Origin: Nostoc sp. UHCC 0302
GTDB lineage: Bacteria > Cyanobacteriota > Cyanobacteriia > Cyanobacteriales > Nostocaceae
NCBI RefSeq assembly: GCF_038096175.1
Contig: NZ_CP151099.1
Location: 3,474,501 to 3,538,500 of the forward strand
Direction: 5' to 3'
Length of the DNA stretch: 64,000 bases
Shown: positions 8,351 to 17,250 of the stretch, one piece after another
How positions within the stretch are numbered: the first letter of the stretch is position 1
Layout: every line of letters starts with the position of its first letter
The notes under the pieces: generated by a model
What the model was told of the DNA's origin: nothing
Database searches by the model: none
The model's input: only the letters and a program-made list of their open reading frames with translations
Position numbers and translations under genes: made by a program

Positions 8351-10174
8351 ATGACGAAAAAGCTGAGACTTTCCAAATCTTTTCAACGTGCTGCTAATGC
8401 GCCAAACTTACCTGATACGACCTTCAGGTTTATTTGTTATTTTGTGAACCAGTTTCGCTGGTGGTATCTACTAATGGTCATTTTGGAGGCACTGCACGCA
8501 ACCTCTGGCATTATGTTGCCCTATGCCATTGGCGAGATCATCCGCAGCGTGACGCGATCAACTGGCAACAATAAGCATATTTTTGATGCTATCAGCCAAC
8601 CCCTGATGCTGTTCACTGCTTTGAGTGTGGGTGAAGTAGTATTTGGGCGATCAGCTGGACTCTTGCAGACTATCTTACATCCGCTCCATAGACAGCACAT
8701 CGTCCGCTCTCTATATGCCTACTTGCAGCATCATTCCCATCGCTACCTGAGCAGTAGTTTTTCTGGGGCGTTGGCACATCGTATCAGCGAAACCTCTCTG
8801 GGTGTGACCCAGACGATGCAAATGATGATTACAGAATTTATGTCAGTAATTATCGTGTATATCGTTGCTACGATTTTACTGTATCGTGCCTATCCTCCGC
8901 TTGCTGCATTCGTGGGCGTGTGGGCAGTTCTCTTCATCAGTATTTCCTTCTGGCTGGCAACTCGCTGCCGAATTTACTCACGGAAAGCCGCAGCCGCCAG
9001 AAGCGAGACAACTGGCATCATTGTAGATGCGGTCACAAATCTCAGCAGTAGCCGACTGTTTGCTCGCCTGGGTTTTGAACGACATTATTTGAATGAGCAA
9101 TTAAGGCACGAACTCAAACAGGTGAGGAAGTCCAACTGGTACTCGGAGCGAATTCGCTGGTTTCAGTTCATCGCAGCCGCTGTTCTGAAAATCGGCACTC
9201 TGTATTACTCACTTTCTCTCTGGAGCCAAGGAATAATCGCTACCGCTGACTTTGTTGTAGCAACTAGCCTGTCGTTGTTAATCATCAGCGAAGCTCGTAA
9301 TTTAAGCCGACGCTTTCTGGAATTTTTTGAACATATTGGCAATGTTGCCAATGGTGTGTTCACAATTATTCAACCCCATGAGTTGATTGATCGGGATCAA
9401 GCGATCGCCCACTCCATCACTCAAGGTAAAATTGAGTTTCGGCAAGTCAATTTCAGTTATTCGCCTGACAAGAAAGTATTTGAAAATCTCTCTATCACCA
9501 TCCAACCGGGAGAGCGTGTCGGACTGGTAGGCTTCTCAGGCTCTGGAAAATCTACCTTTGTGAATCTGATTTTACGTCTGTTTGACCGACAGTCGGGACA
9601 GATTCTCATTGATGGAGTCGATATTCAAGATATGACTCAGGATGCCCTCCACGCCCAGATCAGCTTAATTCCTCAAGATCCGTCTCTGTTTCATCGCACA
9701 TTGATGGAAAATATTCGTTACGGACGTATAGATGCAACCGATGAGGAAGTAATCGAGGCGGCACGCAAGGCTTATGCTCATGATTTTATCAGCCAGATCC
9801 AAGAAGGTTATGATTCTCTGGTGGGGGAACGCGGTGTTAAACTCTCTGGAGGACAAAGACAACGGATTGCGATCGCGCGAGTTATCCTCAAAGATGCGCC
9901 AATCCTCATCTTGGATGAAGCTACCTCCAGCCTCGATTCAATTACTGAAAAAGCTATCCAAGATACTCTAGACTTGGCGATGAATGGGAAAACGGTAATT
10001 GTCGTGGCTCATAGACTGTCTACTATTGCCCATTTAGACCGGATTTTAGTATTTGATCAAGGTCGCATTGTCGAAGATGGTACTCACACCAAATTACTGG
10101 CACGTCATGGTGCTTACTACAGATTATGGAAAATGCAAGCAGGTGGATTCTTGCCTGTAGCAGCTAATAATTAA
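8351..10174 (+). CDS. ABC exporter half-transporter (fused membrane and ATPase domains)
   Basis: A 607-aa MsbA/multidrug-type protein. The first about 330 residues form a six-helix transmembrane domain (hydrophobic stretches around 35-60, 75-95, 155-180, 185-205, 270-300). The nucleotide-binding domain follows, with Walker A GFSGSGKST near 395, Q-loop LIPQDPSLF, signature LSGGQRQR near 498, Walker B ILILDEATSS near 520 and the switch His in VAHRLST. It works as a dimer exporting an unknown hydrophobic or peptide substrate. No partner gene gives a hint. A terminator lies upstream, so it is probably transcribed alone. Confidence 0.9.
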   Translation: MTKKLRLSKSFQRAANAPNLPDTTFRFICYFVNQFRWWYLLMVILEALHATSGIMLPYAIGEIIRSVTRSTGNNKHIFDAISQPLMLFTALSVGEVVFGRSAGLLQTILHPLHRQHIVRSLYAYLQHHSHRYLSSSFSGALAHRISETSLGVTQTMQMMITEFMSVIIVYIVATILLYRAYPPLAAFVGVWAVLFISISFWLATRCRIYSRKAAAARSETTGIIVDAVTNLSSSRLFARLGFERHYLNEQLRHELKQVRKSNWYSERIRWFQFIAAAVLKIGTLYYSLSLWSQGIIATADFVVATSLSLLIISEARNLSRRFLEFFEHIGNVANGVFTIIQPHELIDRDQAIAHSITQGKIEFRQVNFSYSPDKKVFENLSITIQPGERVGLVGFSGSGKSTFVNLILRLFDRQSGQILIDGVDIQDMTQDALHAQISLIPQDPSLFHRTLMENIRYGRIDATDEEVIEAARKAYAHDFISQIQEGYDSLVGERGVKLSGGQRQRIAIARVILKDAPILILDEATSSLDSITEKAIQDTLDLAMNGKTVIVVAHRLSTIAHLDRILVFDQGRIVEDGTHTKLLARHGAYYRLWKMQAGGFLPVAANN

Positions 10175-10284
10175 AATTAGGTCTATATGTTTGGAAGTCC
10201 CTTATAGTAAAATTTTATCTGCTATCAGTACTAAGTAGAAACTAGGCATAATGTTATTTTTCTGAGAAATGAAGGAACAGAGGG

Positions 10285-10488
10285 GAATGTCACTAAGAAA
10301 ACGTGAAATCTCGCGCTTGGCAGGGTGTTGGGGGTAGGGTGTAGGGTGTGGTGTTTAAGACAATTAAACTTTAGTTGCGTCAAGGAGTTCAACATTTTCT
10401 TGATTTCCCAAACCTGCAACCCCACACCCCACACCCCACACCCAAAAGCCAGTTATATAAGGGGTTTACGCTTAACTTAGTGCCATTC
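10285..10488 (-). mobile_element. MITE copy 2 (204 bp)
   Basis: The left end is GAATGTCACTAAG and the right end CTTAGTGCCATTC (12 of 13 complementary). The 11-bp duplication GGAACAGAGGG flanks it at 10274-10284 and 10489-10499. It is nearly identical to copy 6 over its full length, which implies recent movement. Orientation is opposite to copies 1, 3 and 4. The base outside GAATG is G here, which fixes the element boundary at GAATG...CATTC. Confidence 0.95.
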
Positions 10489-10629
10489 GGAACAGAGGGG
10501 AAGTGATTGCAAGTTCTTCCCCTCTGATTCTTATGCCCCTTAAATTAAGTGGAAAAGGCGATTCCCTTGGCTTGTCCTGCGAGAGACGCGATCGCGGTTG
10601 TCCAAGTGCTACCGCTAATTAAAATCAAT

Positions 10630-10652
10630 GCTCGGTTATGGATGAACCGAGC
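10630..10652 (-). terminator. Hairpin terminator of the repeat-protein gene
   Basis: GCTCGGTT / AACCGAGC form a perfect 8-bp stem with a 7-base loop, 33 bp past the stop of the minus-strand repeat protein and followed on that strand by ATTGATTTT. Confidence 0.6.
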
Positions 10653-10684
10653 TTAATTAAAAAGCGCAGCGATTAATCACGATG

Positions 10685-11194
10685 TCAGTCGCGATTTCGG
10701 TCATAGCGGCGGTCATTATCCCGGTTATAACGGCGGTCATTGTCGCGATTGTAGCGAATACGGTCATAGCGGCGGTCATTGTCGCGATCATAGCGAATAC
10801 GGTCATAACGGCGGTCATTGTCGCGATCGTAGCGAATACGGTCATAGCGGCGGTCATTATCCCGGTTATAACGGCGGTCATTGTCGCGATCGTAGCGAAT
10901 ACGGTCATAGCGGCGGTCATTATCCCGGTTATAACGGCGGTCATTGTCGCGATCGTAGCGAATACGGTCATAACGGCGGTCATTATCCCGGTTATAACGG
11001 CGGTCATCATCACGTCCATAACGACGGCGGTCATTGTCACGGCTGTGGTGACGGTCATGATCGCGATGATAGCTGTAACTATCTCGCTCTTGAAAAGAAG
11101 ATACTAATGCATTAGCATCAGCTTTTTGAGATATGCCCAAAGCTGAAACAGATGCTATAAACCCAGCAAGAAAAACGGAGGTAAAACGGTTCAT
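10685..11194 (-). CDS. Exported Arg/Asp/Tyr-rich tandem-repeat protein
   Basis: A 169-aa protein with a signal peptide (MNRFTSVFLAGFIASVSALG, then a polar region ending ADANA). About 120 residues made almost only of Arg, Asp, Tyr and Asn follow, in repeats such as DRRYDRIRYDRDNDRRY. The frame is open further upstream, but the Met at 11194 is the one that gives a clean signal peptide. A mixed-charge, tyrosine-rich, low-complexity chain after export suggests a cell-wall, sheath or matrix protein; that is inference. The DNA repeats also keep the opposite strand open, but that frame reads as Val/Ile/Ala/Thr-rich repeat and is not called. Confidence 0.7.
   Translation of the reverse strand: MNRFTSVFLAGFIASVSALGISQKADANALVSSFQERDSYSYHRDHDRHHSRDNDRRRYGRDDDRRYNRDNDRRYDRIRYDRDNDRRYNRDNDRRYDRIRYDRDNDRRYNRDNDRRYDRIRYDRDNDRRYDRIRYDRDNDRRYDRIRYNRDNDRRYNRDNDRRYDRNRD
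10690..11035. repeat. Coding tandem repeat array (21/36-bp type units)
   Basis: Units built from GCGGTCATTGTCGCGAT and GCGAATACGGTCATA alternate with a shorter variant containing TATCCCGGTTATAAC. The array codes the DRRYDR / DRDNDRRY repeats on the minus strand. Identical blocks recur in different order, as expected from slippage and unequal exchange, so copy number is likely to vary between strains. Confidence 0.85.
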
Positions 11195-11398
11195 GATGTG
11201 AGTTGAGAAGTTGATAGTAATTTCTACAAGCAGAGGAAGTTTACGAAGAGAAGATTCCACAAGGCTTTGAATAAATTCTATCAATGTTCCGTAGCTCAAA
11301 AAGTTTTCTCGGTTGGGGTAAGCGCAAAAAATTTTGTTTTATATGATACTTTTTATTTATAGTTTGCTCAAATTTAGCTTTAATTTTAGCCGCAGCAT

Positions 11399-11614
11399 CT
11401 AGGTTTGTAAGCTGCTTTCATTTCTCGTTAGCCTTTCCATAGCTTGAGATTGCGTTTCACGTCTAATAAAAATTTTATCCAGATTTGCATTGTAAGTAGA
11501 AATATTTATGGTTCCAATCCCTATTATAGGTGGGGCATAATTAACAATGGCAAAAAGGCACTCTTCAGCTACATAGAATTTTAACCTTGTTTTCTGCATA
11601 ACAGCCCAAACCAA
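11399..11614 (-). CDS. Small hypothetical protein
   Basis: A 71-aa frame with a plausible fold-like composition (CLFAIVNYAPPIIGIGTINI followed by a charged tail ETQSQAMERLTRNESS). I do not recognise the family. A Met at residue 6 is an alternative start. It lies between the repeat-protein gene and a large inverted repeat, on the same strand as the rhodanese-like gene. There is no clear ribosome binding site, so it may not be a gene. Confidence 0.3.
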   Translation of the reverse strand: MVWAVMQKTRLKFYVAEECLFAIVNYAPPIIGIGTINISTYNANLDKIFIRRETQSQAMERLTRNESSLQT

Positions 11615-11616
11615 TT

Positions 11617-11692
11617 AACAAAATAGCATTGGTTAATTACGCACTTAACAAGGATTGGAAAGTGCGTAATGCATCATGAAGGCTATTTTGTT
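11617..11692. repeat. Nested inverted repeat / stem-loop after the rhodanese-like gene
   Basis: The outer arms AACAAAATAGC (11617-11627) and GCTATTTTGTT (11682-11692) are perfectly complementary. An inner perfect pair ATTACGCACTT / AAGTGCGTAAT (11636-11646 and 11660-11670) sits between them. The structure lies 14 bp after the rhodanese-like stop, so it can act as a terminator for that gene. The two-tier arms are also typical of small palindromic repeats. Confidence 0.7.
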
Positions 11693-11705
11693 GAGTTACT
11701 AATTC

Positions 11706-12221
11706 CTATTTTTGCTCAGTTTCTGAACGATTTTGTATTTCAGAGCGAGAAACTGTAGGAGTCTCTTTTCGCTGGGTTTCTAAATGATCTTGTACCCGTG
11801 ATACGACATTGTACTCATCTGCACCTGCGGGGGTTCTTGATTCGATAATGCCTTCTGTCGGGCCTCCAATTGCCTTCCATGCAGCAAGACCGCCTTTTAG
11901 TTCAGATACGTGTTCAAACCCGTTAGAACGAAGTAATTGTACAGCTTGGGCTGTTTGTTCTTCATTTACACCGTAAATGTAAATATCACGGCTTTTATCT
12001 ACAGAAGGAACTGCACGCTCTACCAATTCATCTACTGGCATTGGCATTGCTCCCAGGATGTGGCCTTCGTTATAAGTTTGGCGATCGCGTACATCTAGTA
12101 TTGTAAAAGCTGGCTCGCCCCATTCTAGACGAGATTTAAGCACATGAACATCAGATTGTGCTTCTATTGGAGGCTGTTGAGGAATGATCCCACCTACTAA
12201 GTTTTCTAACTTTTTATCCAT
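11706..12221 (-). CDS. Rhodanese-like domain protein without cysteine
   Basis: A 171-aa protein with a rhodanese fold: FTILDVRDRQTYNEGHILGA, the loop region IYIYGVNEEQTAQAVQLL and VSELKGGLAAWKAIGGPTEG. In active rhodaneses the loop after the central strand starts with the catalytic Cys. Here it reads YGVNEEQ and the whole protein contains no Cys. It therefore cannot work as a sulfurtransferase through a persulfide and is more likely a binding or regulatory module. The C-terminal 50 residues are polar and unstructured-looking. Monocistronic, followed by the large stem-loop. Confidence 0.8.
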   Translation of the reverse strand: MDKKLENLVGGIIPQQPPIEAQSDVHVLKSRLEWGEPAFTILDVRDRQTYNEGHILGAMPMPVDELVERAVPSVDKSRDIYIYGVNEEQTAQAVQLLRSNGFEHVSELKGGLAAWKAIGGPTEGIIESRTPAGADEYNVVSRVQDHLETQRKETPTVSRSEIQNRSETEQK

Positions 12222-12478
12222 AACTATTCCTTCCTTGCTGACGGCATTAACAGCAATTTAGCTAAATATACAAATTAAACTTATCTTTCTCTGGTATGAA
12301 TATTCTCAAACTCTTTCTTAAGATAGACTGGCTTATTTAATTATTTTTGCTTACTATCCGAGCTAAAATATAGCTAATTTAGCCTACAAAATATTTATTT
12401 TTTAATTTATTTATATGCAAAATTTTATTATAAATAAATTTAACTATCTGCATTAATAAGGATTATTGTATTGATTGT

Positions 12479-14839
12479 TTAATCCTCGTTAGTACAACAA
12501 TAGCTACTGATGCTCTCAATATCGGCAATAGCGAGCAATAATGTTTCTTCTATTTCCTGTCGCACTACCGGAGTTACGTAAACAGCGCTATTTAAGCAAT
12601 CTACCAGCAATTTATTGGCATTGTAATATTGCTGAAGTAATTCTTTTTGCTGTTCATTGAACTGCCAATTATAACCAATATTGCGATACTTAATCAGCAC
12701 ATTTCTTAATTGTTCACGCCAAGCTTTACCTTTAGCTTGCCACCACTTTCTAAGTTTTTCTTGTTCGCTATTTATATAGGGCAGTTGCTGTTTAAGCTTT
12801 TGCAGCATTTCCTTAAATTCAGGTTCAACAACAAGGTCAACAGCTTTGTAAAAAGCAATGGCAAGTGCATAGACATGGTCTATAGCAATAGCGTCGTTAG
12901 AGATATGTTCAAAGGCAAAATCAAGCTCGTTTACACATCCTAAAGTACTTGACAAAAATTCATCAAGTGCGAGATCAAGATCAAAAGCTATATTACCAAC
13001 AAGAGCGAACTCAAGGTCATAACTAGGAGTATGGGCAAAGGCGCGATCGCAAACTAGGTAAAAAGCACGAACAGCTACTGCTTTGTAGCGAGTAGAAACA
13101 GAACTAGATTTTTGCTGCAACCAAGTTAGAAAAGTCTGTATTTTATCATCAAAAGCTACTTGTGAATCAATCTTTTGCTTCATTAACTGTAGCAATTTAT
13201 CAGCATTGGGTGACATACTAGCAGTAAGCAAAAATACTTCCCGCCAGCGTTTTTCAGTTATATGGCTGATTAAATTACTCCAAGTTTGAGATTGAGAACT
13301 CTCAACAATTTTTTTAGCTGTGAAATATTCATAAAATGTCAAATGAGAAAATGAATATATTCTCTGTGACCTTTCTACTAATAAACCATCTTGTACCTCA
13401 ATTGCTTTTAGCACTGCTTCGCTGTTTATCTGCAATTCGGTAACATTTGTATTAATATCTGGTAATGTGTATAAAAAATCAGCAATAATTTGCTGAACTT
13501 TTTCTTGTTCAAAAAAGTAATCTCCTTGCTCAAAATGAATAGTGGCAAGGTGAGCAAGTAGATTTTTTTTACTTGCCAAAGTCAAGTTATAACCGATGCG
13601 ATCGCGTTTAATACCTCTAACTTCATCCCATCTAAATAACAAAATATTCAGTGCTTGCTCATATAGCTTAGCTGGATTAGAAGGAAATTCCTCCTTCACA
13701 TGAAATACTAAACAAATTAAATGGAGCAGTATGGGTGTGATTGCCAATTCTCGAATGCGGTGATTTTCTGGGAGATTTAGTTGATTAATAAATAAATTCC
13801 CTATGGCTTCCGCATCTTCTTTGGATTTAAGAGCAACTGCAACAAACCAGTTTTTAACATAAACTTCAACTTGCTCTTGGTGAAAGTCTGCTAATTCAAC
13901 TTCAGTAAATCCTGGAAATCTGTATTTTTGAGTAGCAATTCTACAGGTAATAACAAACTTATTCTTGTAAAAAGTCTGAGTAAACCTGCGAATTTCTATA
14001 ACTACCTTATCTGTGTTTTCTGATAGTACTTCATCTAAACCATCTAATAAAATCAGCAGTTTACCCTGAGTAAGCAGGATTGTAGTTAATTTCTGCTCAA
14101 CACCACAATTAAGAAATTCTTGGCTGATGTAGTTCAACAGATTGAATTCGCTGTTACCTTTGGTATCTTCAACAAATTCTTTCAGACTGATAAAAATTAC
14201 TATGCGGTTTGGTTCAAACTCGCCTTTGTTGCATTCTATCGCTAGATGTTGCAAAAATGTAGTCTTACCCGATCCTGGCTTACCCAGCACCATTAGCTTA
14301 GAGTTGCGTGATACAGGCTCTAATCCAGGTAATCTTTTCTGCCTCTTGCATTCTCCAAGTTGGTTGAAGTTTAATTCAGATGTGAAGTCTTTCAACAGGT
14401 CAGAAATTTCTCGCCATTGCTGACTGGTTACCTCCTCTAAAACTTTGGTGTCGGTGTAAATATCCAGCAGTTGAACTGTATGGGCAATGTCTAGCATTTG
14501 CAAAGTGCCGCACTGGTCTTGAATTTTGTCTTGGCGCTTTTGGCGTACATCCCGCACCAGCGTATCCAGGTCAACTCTATTAAGCTGTATTTTAGCGGTT
14601 GCTTCAGACACTATATCTTCAGGTAAACCAGCAACCTTTTGCCAAGATAAACCTAGTTGTTGGCAAATTTGCACAAAACAAGTGCGAGAAACTGGCTCAC
14701 CTGCGAAAAATTTGGAAACTGGTTGGCGTGTGATGCCTAAAGCTCCTGCTAACTTGTGCTGGCTCCAAGTTTTATCAGTTAACGCTGTTTTTGCTGCCCT
14801 GATGCCTTCTGGTGTTGCTCTCAGTCCTTGGCTTGTCAT
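12479..14839 (-). CDS. HTH-NACHT NTPase (STAND family, bacterial NLR-like)
   Basis: A 786-aa protein. Residues about 1-75 resemble a Cro/CI-type helix-turn-helix (WSQHKLAGALGITRQPVSKF). A NACHT module follows with Walker A LGKPGSGKTTFLQHLA near 186, Walker B LLILLDGLDEV near 262, FVITCRIA as sensor-like strand and FSHLTFYEYFTAKKI, the family's winged-helix end. The C-terminal 250 residues are helical and end in a CC pair. NACHT proteins of this general type include experimentally shown anti-phage NLR-like proteins. Here the HTH may be the effector or a regulatory domain. There is no neighbouring effector gene. The gene is flanked by long gaps and runs alone. Confidence 0.85.
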   Translation of the reverse strand: MTSQGLRATPEGIRAAKTALTDKTWSQHKLAGALGITRQPVSKFFAGEPVSRTCFVQICQQLGLSWQKVAGLPEDIVSEATAKIQLNRVDLDTLVRDVRQKRQDKIQDQCGTLQMLDIAHTVQLLDIYTDTKVLEEVTSQQWREISDLLKDFTSELNFNQLGECKRQKRLPGLEPVSRNSKLMVLGKPGSGKTTFLQHLAIECNKGEFEPNRIVIFISLKEFVEDTKGNSEFNLLNYISQEFLNCGVEQKLTTILLTQGKLLILLDGLDEVLSENTDKVVIEIRRFTQTFYKNKFVITCRIATQKYRFPGFTEVELADFHQEQVEVYVKNWFVAVALKSKEDAEAIGNLFINQLNLPENHRIRELAITPILLHLICLVFHVKEEFPSNPAKLYEQALNILLFRWDEVRGIKRDRIGYNLTLASKKNLLAHLATIHFEQGDYFFEQEKVQQIIADFLYTLPDINTNVTELQINSEAVLKAIEVQDGLLVERSQRIYSFSHLTFYEYFTAKKIVESSQSQTWSNLISHITEKRWREVFLLTASMSPNADKLLQLMKQKIDSQVAFDDKIQTFLTWLQQKSSSVSTRYKAVAVRAFYLVCDRAFAHTPSYDLEFALVGNIAFDLDLALDEFLSSTLGCVNELDFAFEHISNDAIAIDHVYALAIAFYKAVDLVVEPEFKEMLQKLKQQLPYINSEQEKLRKWWQAKGKAWREQLRNVLIKYRNIGYNWQFNEQQKELLQQYYNANKLLVDCLNSAVYVTPVVRQEIEETLLLAIADIESISSYCCTNED

Positions 14840-15569
14840 AGTCTCAGGCTGAAATTTGTAGTATTCTATCTGTTTAAGAGTGTAGCTACCCGTAAATACA
14901 TTCCCGTAGATTCTCGTATACTCCTTCCGGATATATCTATTAAGTAAAGGAAAGTAGGGTAATACGTCTATAATCTAAATTCGATATGGTTTAGTTTGTC
15001 AGCCTTTTTAAAAATGGAATTAATCTAGGCAGCGTTTTGGGAAGTGGAGTATGGTTGCAGACGTTAAGCATTTCCCGAGTTGTAGATGTCGTTTAAGTAA
15101 CTTCCCGTAGAGTAGATCAAGGTAGCACATACCATCTTTATGTAGCGATCGCTGTCGTGTCCGTGAATCTCGAACTATTTACGATTTTATTGATACTCTT
15201 CTCTGCTCTTTTTAAGTATATTTGTATACAATAATACCATTTATTCTAAAAACATACTAAACTTATACAATACTCATACATTCTTTAAGCATGATGATGG
15301 CTGAACTTTTCCTAAACTTCATGGAAAATTAGGTGTACACAAGTACTACAGTAGCGGTTACCTTCTCCTAAAGGAGACGCGAATGCTAATAGCACTGCGC
15401 GTTCGCGTAAAGCCTGTGGGTATAGCTGTTCTTGCCGCCTTAGTCTCCGAAAGGCTTAAGATTCAGCGCCATCGTACTCAGATAAGAGGGGGTAAATACA
15501 CTCTCAACACAAATACATAAAACGAAACTGTCGTAACAGCAAATTGCCAAATCAATAATAGGCTGCACT
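14840..15569. other. Intergenic region between NACHT gene and response regulator
   Basis: About 730 bp without a convincing frame. The left part should hold the NACHT promoter (minus strand) and the right part that of the regulator. A short inverted cluster near 15360-15400 (CTCCTAAAGGAGACGCGAA) resembles the small dispersed repeats seen elsewhere in the window. Confidence 0.4.
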
Positions 15570-16286
15570 ATGGTTATAGTTCCTGCTACTAGTCCCAAGA
15601 TTATGATCGTCGATGACGATTTCGGCGTCCGAAATCTTGTTTATCGTTTTTTAAGTCGAAAATATCAAATAGAGTCAGCAGCAGACGGTAAGACTGCCCT
15701 GTCTTTGTTTGAACAATTCAACCCAGCCTTAGTAATTCTGGATTGGAATTTGCCAGATGTGAATGGTTATAGTCTTTGCCAGGAAATGCAGAGCCGCACT
15801 AATGTTTTAGTGATGATGCTGACCAGCCGGACTGACGAAGCTGATAAAATTAGGATTCTCGCCGCAGGTGCTGATGATTTTATGACTAAACCATTTAGTC
15901 TTGCGGAAGTGGAAGTCCGAGTAGAAGCCCTTTTGAGGCGTATACGTTATATCAACCCTTCTCCAACACAACGAATTGTTTTCAAGCAGCTAGCAATTAA
16001 CCCAGAAGGTCGAGAGGTAACACTTAACGATAAGCCTCTAACTTTAACAGCCTTAGAGTTTAATATTTTACATTTTTTAGCAAGCCATCCAGGTCAAGCT
16101 TGGAGCCGCCCACAGTTAATCCAAAAAATTTGGGGTTGCGACTATGTAGGAGATGGGCGAGTAGTTGACGTACATATTGGTCAACTTCGCAAGAAGATGG
16201 AAGTTGATTCGAGTGTACCAGAGTTTATTAAAACTGTGCGGGGCTATGGTTACAAGTTTGAACCACCTGAAAACACCAAAGCGTGA
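15570..16286 (+). CDS. OmpR/PhoB-family response regulator
   Basis: A 238-aa two-domain regulator. The receiver domain shows the acidic pair IMIVDDDFG, the phospho-acceptor Asp in LVILDWNLPDVNGY, the Thr/Ser in MMLTSR and the Lys in DDFMTKPFS. The C-terminal winged helix has LTLTALEFNILHFLASHPG and VVDVHIGQLRKKMEVD and ends in TVRGYGYKFE. It should bind DNA as a dimer after phosphorylation. No sensor kinase is adjacent, so the partner is unknown. The ATG at 15570 is weakly supported by a ribosome site, but the domain boundary fits. Confidence 0.88.
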   Translation: MVIVPATSPKIMIVDDDFGVRNLVYRFLSRKYQIESAADGKTALSLFEQFNPALVILDWNLPDVNGYSLCQEMQSRTNVLVMMLTSRTDEADKIRILAAGADDFMTKPFSLAEVEVRVEALLRRIRYINPSPTQRIVFKQLAINPEGREVTLNDKPLTLTALEFNILHFLASHPGQAWSRPQLIQKIWGCDYVGDGRVVDVHIGQLRKKMEVDSSVPEFIKTVRGYGYKFEPPENTKA

Positions 16287-16521
16287 ACTCAAAATATTAG
16301 GAGTAGTTTATAAAAACATTAGCTCAGAAATCTGATAATTAATTTTATCGCTTAAAAGTTGAGCTAGATACCTGAGTTACCTAAATACTTTTACTGAGGC
16401 TTGACTAGATAACCCTGGATTAATTGGAGATATTAATACCAAACTGATTCGGTAACTGTGTGTTTGCTTAAGCCTCAGATAGTTATTTTAGAATGGCAGC
16501 AGAAGTTACAGAAGTACAACC

Positions 16522-16818
16522 TCAAGCTGACTTAACTGTCACTGCTAGCTGCAAACCCAATACATCTAGTAAACTACTCAGACAATAAAATTCAATTTCT
16601 CCTTTTTCCAATAGCATCTGATCAAGTTTTTCGTAGCGTTGCTTAACTTGTGCTGAAAGCTGTTCAATTCCGCCCTGCGCCTCAATTACATTTTTGAGGG
16701 CTTTACTTAACATTCTAGGGTCACCCTCTTCTAGAACGGCTTCAATATAAAATGCTGCTTCTAATGGATCTTTGAGGCCTTCAATTAGTTCTGTGTGATA
16801 ACTTGCACTTTTAGGCAT
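16522..16818 (-). CDS. Antitoxin of a HigBA-like (RelE/ParE-type) addiction module
   Basis: A 98-aa protein starting MPKSASYHTELIEGLKDPLE, followed by FYIEAVLEEGDPRMLSKALK, IEAQGGIEQLSAQV and a C-terminal LLDVLGLQLAVTV. This is the pattern of the putative addiction module antidote family (HTH, XRE-like). A longer frame runs upstream to 16989, but its first 57 residues are the toxin gene read out of frame; the start at 16818 overlaps the toxin's stop by 8 bp, as in tightly coupled pairs. It should neutralise the toxin and repress the operon. The toxin is frameshifted, so the antitoxin may now be an orphan. Confidence 0.75.
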   Translation of the reverse strand: MPKSASYHTELIEGLKDPLEAAFYIEAVLEEGDPRMLSKALKNVIEAQGGIEQLSAQVKQRYEKLDQMLLEKGEIEFYCLSSLLDVLGLQLAVTVKSA

Positions 16819-17148
16819 CGTCTCTATTCCTATAATCTTGCCAATATTCTTTAGCTTGATTGATATCGTATTCTTGAGTATTTTTATCGCCACCACATAA
16901 AAGAAGAATAATTGTTTTCCCTTCTTGTGCAAAGTACAGGCGGTAACCAGAACCATAGTTAATTCTGAGTTCAAAAACACCATCTCCAAGCGACTTATAG
17001 TCTCCTAAATTACCATCTTCAACTCGTCAAGCCTTGCTCTAATTTTAGCCTTTATTTTTTTATCTCGTAGCGAATTAAACCACTCATCAAAAGGACTTCT
17101 CCCATTTGTTGTGAGATAATTTTTGATTTCCCTTGGTTGCGCTTCCAT
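16811..17148 (-). pseudogene. Frameshifted RelE/ParE-type toxin of the addiction module
   Basis: Read from ATG at 17148, the first frame gives IKNYLTTNGRSPFDEWFNSL and KIRARLDEL and then hits a stop. Shifting by one base at about 17020 continues as DGNLGDYKSLGDGVFELRI, YGSGYRLYFAQEGKTIILLL, GGDKNTQEYDINQAKEYW and ends GCC TAA, overlapping the antitoxin start. Both halves fit the addiction module killer protein family. One missing base in GAGTTGAAGATGG explains the break. It is either a real inactivating deletion or a sequencing error. Confidence 0.75.
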
Positions 17149-17250
17149 AGTCTTTTACACAAGTTTCTTAGATATAGATATCTAATTGGCTTAGGGAAGC
17201 ATAATAATAAGAACTCATGTAAAATGAGGAATTAGAAAACATGAAGTTTT

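Noticed and set aside
10682-11107. 141-aa plus-strand frame opposite the repeat protein
   Set aside because: It is a Val/Ile/Ala/Thr repeat produced by reading the coding minisatellite backwards. It has no start signal, and the minus frame has a signal peptide.
16522-16989. 155-aa frame covering the antitoxin with a 57-residue extension
   Set aside because: The extension is the toxin gene in the wrong frame. The antitoxin starts at 16818.
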